A DNA stretch of 10,336 bases, from assembly GCA_039714495.1 (NCBI GenBank), contig JBDLJD010000146.1:1-10336 (forward strand). The letters run 5' to 3'. Positions 5,986 through 10,336 of the stretch are shown here, in pieces. The translations under genes were made by a program, and so were the position numbers. The stretch is from JAJDNW01 sp039714495 (GTDB lineage: Bacteria > Desulfobacterota > Desulfobacteria > Desulfobacterales > B30-G6). The notes beneath the pieces were generated by a model. It had not been told where the DNA came from. It saw only the letters and a list, made by a program, of their open reading frames with translations, and ran no database searches. Position 1 is the stretch's first letter. Each line of letters opens with the position of its first letter.

Positions 5986-8070
5986 TCAGGCGACGTTTTT
6001 CTTTCCCTCTTGGGCCTTTTTCATCAACTCTTCGGCGATGCTCTGGGGCACCTGCCGGTAGGTGTTGAATTCCATGGTGAATTGGGCTTTGCCCTGGGTG
6101 GAGGATCGCAGCACCGTAGAGTAGCCGAACATTTCCACCATGGGAACCTGGGCCTCGATGACGCACATGACCCCCTCGTCCTGGGAGCCCAAAATGATGC
6201 CGCGCCGCTGGTTCAAGGATCCCATGACACCGCCCTGAAACTCGGTGGGCGACTCGACCACAACTTTCATGATCGGTTCGTGGATAACCGGTTTGGCTTT
6301 GGCGTAGCCCTCCAGAAATGCTCCCCGGGCTGCGGCCTGAAAGGCCATTTCCGATGAATCCACTGCATGGGAGGCGCCGTCATCGATGACGATGCGGATG
6401 CCGGTGACCGGGAATTCCATTTTTGGCCCTTTATCGAGGCAGCCTTTGAAGCCTTTCTCGCAAGAGGAAATGAACTGGGTGGGGATGGATCCACCGGTGA
6501 CCTTGTTGACAAATTCGAACTCGTCGCCCTCGGCTGGTTCGATATACCCGGCCACCCTGCCAAATTGGCCTGAACCACCGGTCTGTTTTTTGTGCGTATA
6601 ATTGAATTCTGCTTTTTGGGTGATGGTCTCCCTGTAGGCCACCCTGGGCATCCCGGTTTCCACATCCGCCCCGTATTCTCTCCGCATGCGCTCTATGTAC
6701 ACTTCCAGGTGAAGTTCGCCCATGCCGGAGATAATGGTATCGCCGGTTTCCTGGTTGACGTAGGTCCGGAACGTGGGGTCTTCCTTGGTAAACCGGTTGA
6801 GCGCCTTTGACATGTTGTTTTGAGCCTTGTTGTCCAACGGGTTAATGGCCAGGGAAATAACCGGTTCCGGAACGAACATGGACGTCATGCTCAAACGGCT
6901 GTTGCGGTCGGTGAAGGTGTCGCCGGAGGCGCAGTCGATGCCGAACAGGGCGCCGATGTAGCCGGCCGGAATCGATTCGATATCCTCCATCTGGTCGGCA
7001 TGCATGCGCACGAGTCGTCCGACTTTGACTTTTTTGCCGGTTCGCGCATTGACGATGGTGTCACCTTTGGAAATGGTGCCCTGGTAGACCCTGATATAAG
7101 TCAGTTGCCCGTACTGGCCGTCTTCCAGTTTGAAGGCCAGGGCCACAGGCGCTTTATCGGTATCCGATGACAGGACCACCGGTGCTTCATCGGCGTTCAT
7201 GTCCAGGGCCTGATTTTCAACATCAAGAGGGCAGGGCAAAAGAGCGGTAACAGCGTCCAGAAGGGGCTGCACGCCTTTGTTCTTGTAGGCGGAACCCATG
7301 AAAACAGGGGTGATTTCACGCGCCAGGGTGCCGGTCCGCAACGCATCGATCAGCAGCTCGCTGGTGACTTCGCCCTCGAGGGCGGCTTCCATGAGATCGT
7401 CCGAATACATGGATGCGGCATCGATGAGTTCCTCGCGCAGGGTTTCGGCCTCATCGCGCATGTTGTCCGGAATATCTTCGACCCGGATTGTTTCACCGTT
7501 TTCCCCATCAAAGTAAACTGCCTGCATGGCGATCAGGTCAACCACTCCTTCAAGATCGGCTTCCAGGCCGATGGGCATCTGCATGGCCACGGCATTGTGA
7601 CCCAATTTGTCCCTGAGCTGCTGAATCACGCGAAAAGGGTTGGCCCCGCTGCGGTCGCATTTATTGATAAAAGCGATGCAGGGTACCTTGTAGCGTTTCA
7701 TCTGCATATCAACCGTGATCGACTGGGATTGGACCCCGCCCACTGAGCAGAGCACGAGGATGGCGCCGTCCAATACCCGCAAGGAGCGTTCGACCTCGAT
7801 TGTGAAATCCACGTGGCCCGGTGTATCGATGATATTCACCTGATGGTCGCGCCATTCACAATAGGTTGCGGCCGAAGCAATGGTAATGCCCCGTTCCTTT
7901 TCGAGTTCCATGGAATCCATGGTGGCCCCCACACCGTCCTTGCCCTTGACGTCGTGGATGGCATGGATCCTGTTGGTATAATACAGAATTCTTTCGGTTA
8001 AGGTCGTTTTTCCGGAGTCGATATGCGCACTGATTCCGATATTACGGACCCGGCTCAAGTCTTTTTCCAT
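5986..8070 (-). CDS. fusA: Translation elongation factor G, EF-G1 (spd/mitochondrial type)
   Basis: A 694-aa GTPase that drives tRNA-mRNA translocation on the ribosome. G-domain motifs are all present: AHIDSGKTT at 15-23 (G1), RGITI at 60-64 (switch I), DTPGHVDF at 82-89 (G3) and NKCDR at 136-140 (G4, Cys where Met or Leu is usual). Domains II-V follow at full family length. GKDGVGATMDSMELE at 43-57 and the AHIDSGKTT variant are hallmarks, as I recall them, of mitochondrial EF-G1 and its spirochaete/planctomycete/deltaproteobacterial (spd) relatives rather than of the str-operon EF-G. Consistently, no rpsL, rpsG or tuf is adjacent. Such organisms usually pair it with an EF-G2 for ribosome recycling; none is in the window. 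ATG 8070 has AAGGA 9 nt upstream. Its leader carries a strong promoter and a terminator-like hairpin. Confidence 0.93.
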   Translation of the reverse strand: MEKDLSRVRNIGISAHIDSGKTTLTERILYYTNRIHAIHDVKGKDGVGATMDSMELEKERGITIASAATYCEWRDHQVNIIDTPGHVDFTIEVERSLRVLDGAILVLCSVGGVQSQSITVDMQMKRYKVPCIAFINKCDRSGANPFRVIQQLRDKLGHNAVAMQMPIGLEADLEGVVDLIAMQAVYFDGENGETIRVEDIPDNMRDEAETLREELIDAASMYSDDLMEAALEGEVTSELLIDALRTGTLAREITPVFMGSAYKNKGVQPLLDAVTALLPCPLDVENQALDMNADEAPVVLSSDTDKAPVALAFKLEDGQYGQLTYIRVYQGTISKGDTIVNARTGKKVKVGRLVRMHADQMEDIESIPAGYIGALFGIDCASGDTFTDRNSRLSMTSMFVPEPVISLAINPLDNKAQNNMSKALNRFTKEDPTFRTYVNQETGDTIISGMGELHLEVYIERMRREYGADVETGMPRVAYRETITQKAEFNYTHKKQTGGSGQFGRVAGYIEPAEGDEFEFVNKVTGGSIPTQFISSCEKGFKGCLDKGPKMEFPVTGIRIVIDDGASHAVDSSEMAFQAAARGAFLEGYAKAKPVIHEPIMKVVVESPTEFQGGVMGSLNQRRGIILGSQDEGVMCVIEAQVPMVEMFGYSTVLRSSTQGKAQFTMEFNTYRQVPQSIAEELMKKAQEGKKNVA

Positions 8071-8108
8071 GACAGTAGTTCCTTTTAGGTAAACCCAATT
8101 AACACTTG

Positions 8109-8147
8109 CGGGTAAAATAAAACCACCCGTAAACGCGAGGGGTGGTT
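8109..8147 (-). promoter_or_regulatory. Terminator-like hairpin (attenuator candidate) in fusA leader
   Basis: On the minus strand AACCACCC (8147-8140) pairs perfectly with GGGTGGTT (8128-8121) around an 11-nt loop and is followed by TTATTTTA: the form of an intrinsic terminator. It lies between the promoter (8181-8209) and the fusA ATG (8070), starting ~27 nt after the expected transcript start. A competing stem is visible: CGGGT (8129-8125) can pair with ACCCG (8113-8109), which would break the terminator. An attenuator is therefore plausible; a terminator of a very short upstream transcript is the alternative. Confidence 0.6.
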
Positions 8148-8180
8148 GATGACAAATATAGCCAATTGATGAAACAAATA

Positions 8181-8209
8181 AGTATAATTACAATTAAATT
8201 AATTGTCAA
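8181..8209 (-). promoter_or_regulatory. Near-consensus sigma70 promoter of fusA
   Basis: On the minus strand TTGACA (8209-8204) is a perfect -35 box, then exactly 17 nt of AT-rich spacer, then TATACT (8186-8181), five of six matches to the -10 consensus. The expected transcript start is about 8174, giving a ~104-nt leader to ATG 8070. The surrounding 8150-8230 is strongly AT-rich. Confidence 0.8.
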
Positions 8210-8261
8210 TATAAAAAATATTTGTGATGAAACGGCAATATGTGATATGGGTTTGCGGTTA

Positions 8262-8309
8262 TAGGTAATAGGTATAAGGTACAAGGTATAAGGTATAAGG
8301 TGTTAGGTG
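8262..8309 (+). repeat. AAGGTATAAGGT iterons
   Basis: Words GGTAATA, GGTATAA, GGTACAA, GGTATAA, GGTATAA, GGTGTTA and GGT follow with a 7-8 nt period. A related set (GGTTTAA, GGTTAAC, GGTATAA, GGTTCAA, GGTTGC) occurs at about 10171-10208. It opens the ~570-bp gene-free stretch that continues to the azlC region. Confidence 0.65.
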
Positions 8310-8359
8310 GCAACGATACCAGGAATAAGAGGACAGAAGCCAGTGCGGAACGCGTGTGT

Positions 8360-8385
8360 AGGGGCGAACCTGTGTGTTCGCCCGG
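8360..8385 (+). repeat. GGGCGAAC hairpin repeat
   Basis: GGGCGAAC (8362-8369) and GTTCGCCC (8376-8383) form a perfect 8-bp stem with a 6-nt loop, preceded by GTAG. I recognise GTAGGGGCGA...TCGCCC as a common intergenic element in this bacterial group. It sits 26 nt before the two-hairpin repeat copy B. Confidence 0.6.
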
Positions 8386-8409
8386 AAGACGGAGGGCCAG
8401 AGGACGATG

Positions 8410-8479
8410 CAGGGCTGAAGCCCTGGCCTACGCGCCCATTCCTCGAATCAACTATGTAGCGCAGGGATTTATCCCTGCT
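8410..8479 (+). repeat. Two-hairpin dispersed repeat, copy B
   Basis: It has the same plan as 4794-4862: CAGGGCT-GA-AGCCCTG at 8410-8425 and CAGGGAT-TT-ATCCCTG at 8462-8477. Both hairpins are identical to copy A, while the 36-nt centre has diverged (GCCCAT and ATGTAG kept). Conservation of the ends against a variable centre suggests that the hairpins are the functional part. Confidence 0.75.
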
Positions 8480-8536
8480 TCGGAATGCGGAATTACAACA
8501 AATCAAGGTGTTTGCTTGTGGCTGTTGGCAAAACAA

Positions 8537-8650
8537 TATGAACCGCGAAGACGCCACGATCGCAAAGAAATATATCACATTTAGGATTCGGATACCTGCA
8601 GGTTCGATAAAAAGATCTTCTTGGCGCCTTGAGCGAAGCGGGCGGTTAGA
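8537..8650. repeat. AACCGCGAAGACGCC / GGCGCC...GGCGGTT inverted element
   Basis: AACCGCGAAGACGCCACGATCG and AAAGAAAT at about 8540-8572 face AAAGATCTTCTTGGCGCC...GCGGGCGGTTAG at 8609-8651. The second arm's reverse complement (CTAACCGCC..., GGCGCCAAGAAGATC) resembles the first, with several differences. It looks like the recurrent GAACCGCGAAGACGC-type intergenic repeat. Confidence 0.5.
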
Positions 8651-8732
8651 TTAGTGATCGAAAGACGGAGGACGTAACCCGACAACCGAAATCCAGAAAT
8701 AGTGACAACTTTTGATCAGGACCCCAGGAGTC

Positions 8733-8820
8733 ATTGGAAATTAGATATTCGATATTGGAAATTGGACATTCGTCTTTTTCTAGAAATATCCAATAACCAA
8801 TATCCAATGTCCAATAATGA
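8733..8820. repeat. ATTGGAAATTGGACATT iterons in inverted arrangement
   Basis: Words ATTGGAA, ATTAGAT, ATTCGAT, ATTGGAA, ATTGGAC, ATT (8733-8770, ~7-nt period) face the complementary words AATATCC, AATAACC, AATATCC, AATGTCC, AATAATG (8785-8819) around a ~15-nt centre CGTCTTTTTCTAG. The arms are degenerate rather than exact. The right arm ends just before azlC. Confidence 0.75.
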
Positions 8821-8874
8821 AGTAAATTTGAAATGCACCATGTAACGCGACTGCTTTTGATTAGGCTGTACCAA

Positions 8875-9576
8875 ATGAAAGAAATGAAACTCAGTGAAAA
8901 ATTGACCCAGGGAGGGGTGGCGGCCTGGCCGATCTGCCTCGGGTATCTGCCCATCGGACTCGCTTTTGGAGTGCTGGCCCAGAAAGCAGGCCTTTCGCCC
9001 TTTCAGGTAGCCTTGATGTCGATATTCGTATTTGCCGGAAGCTCCCAGTTCATTGCCGTATCAATGTTGTCGGCCGGGGCGTCTTTGACGGCCATCGTGG
9101 CTACCACCTTCATGGTCAACCTGCGCCATTTGCTCATGAGTTCGTCCCTGGCTGCCATATTGGGAAAGAAAAGCCGCTGGAAACTATCCCTGTTTGCCTA
9201 TGGCGTTACAGACGAAAGCTTTGCCGTCAACTACACCCGCCTGAGTGCCGGTGACTGGGGCCTGGACCGTTCCCTGGTGGTCAATCACACAGCCAATTTG
9301 ATGTGGCTGATCAGCACGGTGGCCGGCGTCTATTTCGGCCATCTTATTCCTGCTCATGCCATGGGCATCGATTATGCGCTCACCGCCATGTTCATTTGCC
9401 TGCTGATTTTCCAGCTGAGGGATCGCACATCGATCCTGACAGCCGTGATGGCGGGCCTGCTGGCGGTTGTGCTTTCCCTTTTTGTACCAGGGAACGCCTT
9501 TATTGTCCTGGCCAGCATGCTGGCCGCAGCGATAGGAGTGTTCATTAAAAGAGGATCATATCCCGATTGGTTGTAG
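8875..9576 (+). CDS. azlC: AzlC-type branched-chain amino acid exporter, large subunit
   Basis: The large integral-membrane subunit of the AzlC/AzlD (YgaZ/YgaH-like) exporter, which expels branched-chain amino acids and analogues such as azaleucine. From ATG 8875 the protein has 233 aa, normal for the family. Signature stretches are GYLPIGLAFG (23-32), FAGSSQF (53-59), NLRH (82-85) and TDESFA (112-117). Hydrophobic segments fall at about 17-36, 43-65, 68-96, 135-158, 165-180 and 187-224. The frame stays open to ATG 8833, but that start sits next to repeat DNA and would add 14 residues not typical of the family; ATG 8884 is also possible. Ribosome-binding signals are weak for all three. azlD follows 228 bp downstream, with repeats in between. 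I see no lrp/azlB regulator. Confidence 0.88.
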   Translation: MKEMKLSEKLTQGGVAAWPICLGYLPIGLAFGVLAQKAGLSPFQVALMSIFVFAGSSQFIAVSMLSAGASLTAIVATTFMVNLRHLLMSSSLAAILGKKSRWKLSLFAYGVTDESFAVNYTRLSAGDWGLDRSLVVNHTANLMWLISTVAGVYFGHLIPAHAMGIDYALTAMFICLLIFQLRDRTSILTAVMAGLLAVVLSLFVPGNAFIVLASMLAAAIGVFIKRGSYPDWL

Positions 9577-9622
9577 TTGTAATTAACCATATATACACTC
9601 GCTTATTCGTTGTGTTTATTTA

Positions 9623-9767
9623 GGATTCAAGGATCCGAGGGGTCAAGGGGTCAAGTGAAAACAGCGCATAGGTTGTAGCTCATAGCCGATAGCAGCCTAT
9701 GAGCTATGAGCTAATTCCTAATACCCTAGAACCCTCGACCCCTTGACTCCTTGGACCCTGGTTTCAC
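9623..9767. repeat. Nested iteron inverted repeats between azlC and azlD
   Basis: The outer arms are CAAGGATCCGAGGGGTCAAG and AGGGGTCAAG (9628-9655) against CCCTCGACCCCTTGACTCC and TTGGACC (about 9731-9757). GTGAAA and TTTCAC lie just inside and outside these. The inner element has TAGCTCATAG (9676-9685) matching two overlapping copies of CTATGAGCTA (9697-9706 and 9704-9713). The whole forms a large nested hairpin that fills most of the gap. Its right end overlaps the TTG that opens the azlD frame. Confidence 0.75.
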
Positions 9768-9804
9768 CAAATATTCTGAGATAGAACCCGATAAAAGAGA
9801 AGGA

Positions 9805-10131
9805 ATGACAAAGATTATGGAGTACATCGCCCTAATCGCCGCTATGGGAGTCGTGACCTATGTTCCACGCTGGCTGCCCCTTTTCTTCTTGACCCGCCGC
9901 AATCTGGCCGGGATATTCGTGGAATGGCTGGAACTCATACCGGCCGCCATCCTCGCCGCCCTCCTGCTTCCAGCACTGGTTACTTCGGGCGAACCCCGAA
10001 CGCTGGATGTTTTTCAGCCTGAGATGTGGGTGGCCATACCAACCTTTCTATTTGCAATGTGGACCAAATCGCTTGGCGGCACCGTGGTCGTGGGCATGCT
10101 GCTGTTCTGGCTGCAAGGCAAGGTGTTTTGA
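9805..10131 (+). CDS. azlD: AzlD-type branched-chain amino acid exporter, small subunit
   Basis: The small membrane partner of AzlC (YgaH-like); both subunits are needed for export in characterised systems. From ATG 9805 the protein has 108 aa with TYVPRWLPL at 18-26, the family's N-terminal signature, and hydrophobic segments at about 5-19, 36-60, 73-86 and 91-104. The frame is open back to a TTG at 9751, but that lies in repeat DNA and adds a polar tail (DPGFTKYSE) foreign to the family. AAGGA at 9800-9804 abuts ATG 9805 and is 12 nt from ATG 9817, so 9817 is the main alternative start. The gene usually overlaps or closely follows azlC; here 228 bp of repeats intervene. Confidence 0.85.
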   Translation: MTKIMEYIALIAAMGVVTYVPRWLPLFFLTRRNLAGIFVEWLELIPAAILAALLLPALVTSGEPRTLDVFQPEMWVAIPTFLFAMWTKSLGGTVVVGMLLFWLQGKVF

Positions 10132-10136
10132 TACCG

Positions 10137-10208
10137 ATTTAGACAGGATTAACAGGATCTACATGATATAAATAGGTTTAAGGTTAACGGTATAAGGTTC
10201 AAGGTTGC
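10137..10208 (+). repeat. GACAGGATTAACAGGATCTACATGAT and AAGGTTnnGGT iterons
   Basis: Directly after azlD comes ATTTAGACAGGATTAACAGG followed by ATCTACATGAT: GACAGGATTAACAGGATC carries the AACAGGAT/GACAGGAT word twice. I recognise this as a recurrent intergenic sequence in environmental bacteria. From ~10171 it passes into GGTTTAA, GGTTAAC, GGTATAA, GGTTCAA, GGTTGC words like those at 8262-8309. No facing arm is visible before the window ends. Confidence 0.6.
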
Positions 10209-10237
10209 GGTACGCTATTAGCGGACAGCACCCTAAT

Positions 10238-10336
10238 GTAGATACCCGGGTCCAGAGGGCCCGGCACTGGTTTCTCCCTGGAAGGGAGTGGTTATTTCAT
10301 AACACAAAGTGACTAAAGTGCGCTAAAGTGACCTAA
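10238..10336 (-). repeat. 99-bp repeat, copy 2 (inverted relative to 1720-1818)
   Basis: The reverse complement matches 1720-1818 at 97 of 99 positions. The shared sequence starts at GTAGATAC (10238) and is still matching at the last base of the window, so the true element may be longer. It lies 107 nt after azlD, in the orientation opposite to copy 1. It shows the same GC-rich hairpin, CTCCCT/AGGGAG hairpin and AAAGTG iterons. Confidence 0.9.

Noticed and set aside
8300..8584. Overlapping ~90-codon frames on both strands between fusA and azlC
   Set aside because: They consist of the GGGCGAAC hairpin, the two-hairpin repeat and flanking repeat words; no conserved domain or ribosome-binding site is visible.
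8646..8954. 102-codon minus-strand frame containing LDIGYWIF and SNIEYLISN
   Set aside because: These residues are direct translations of the ATTGGAA/AATATCC iterons, a common source of false hypothetical proteins, and the frame overlaps the start of azlC.
9751..9804. N-terminal extension of AzlD from TTG 9751
   Set aside because: The TTG lies in repeat DNA, the extra residues are polar and unlike the family, and a purine-rich AAGGA lies next to the later ATGs.

Overview
The window most likely comes from a sulfate-reducing or related anaerobic member of the Desulfobacterota (former Deltaproteobacteria). Three signs point there: an EF-G of the spirochaete/planctomycete/deltaproteobacterial and mitochondrial 'EF-G1' type, a NIL-domain 2x[4Fe-4S] ferredoxin typical of anaerobes, and intergenic regions crowded with short inverted 'word' repeats that I associate with this group. 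The assignment is an inference from gene content; there is no rRNA or other marker in the window.

Layout. 1-341 holds no gene, only two inverted repeat units. 342-1544 (minus) is mnmA, the tRNA-U34 2-thiouridylase; its last ~25 codons run into repeat DNA. 1545-1818 holds terminator-like hairpins, a CTAAAGTGA-type iteron array and a 99-bp repeat. 1815-2243 (minus) is the NIL/ferredoxin gene, whose stop codon lies inside that repeat. 2244-2523 is an AT-rich divergent intergenic region. 2524-4680 (plus) encodes a two-domain protein, a PlsC-like acyltransferase fused to an alpha/beta hydrolase. 4681-5001 is repeats only. 5002-5703 (minus) is a RecA/KaiC-like P-loop ATPase of unknown role. 5986-8070 (minus) is the EF-G gene, with a near-consensus sigma70 promoter at 8181-8209 and a terminator-like hairpin in its leader. 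8210-8874 is a mosaic of repeat families. 8875-9576 and 9805-10131 (plus) are azlC and azlD, the two subunits of a branched-chain amino acid exporter, separated by about 230 bp of repeats. The window ends in a second, inverted copy of the 99-bp repeat (97 of 99 bases identical).

The genes do not form one pathway. Only azlC and azlD are clearly partners. mnmA and EF-G both serve translation but are not in one operon. The clearest unusual signals are non-coding: (i) many different short-iteron inverted repeats with the same architecture but different 'words' in almost every intergenic gap, some reaching into coding ends; (ii) the long inverted repeat pair bracketing about 8.4 kb; (iii) a promoter-hairpin-T-run leader in front of the EF-G gene, which looks like an attenuator. 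The main protein-level oddity is the acyltransferase-hydrolase fusion with an HX4E instead of HX4D motif. I saw no CRISPR array, phage gene, transposase, toxin-antitoxin pair or defence system.
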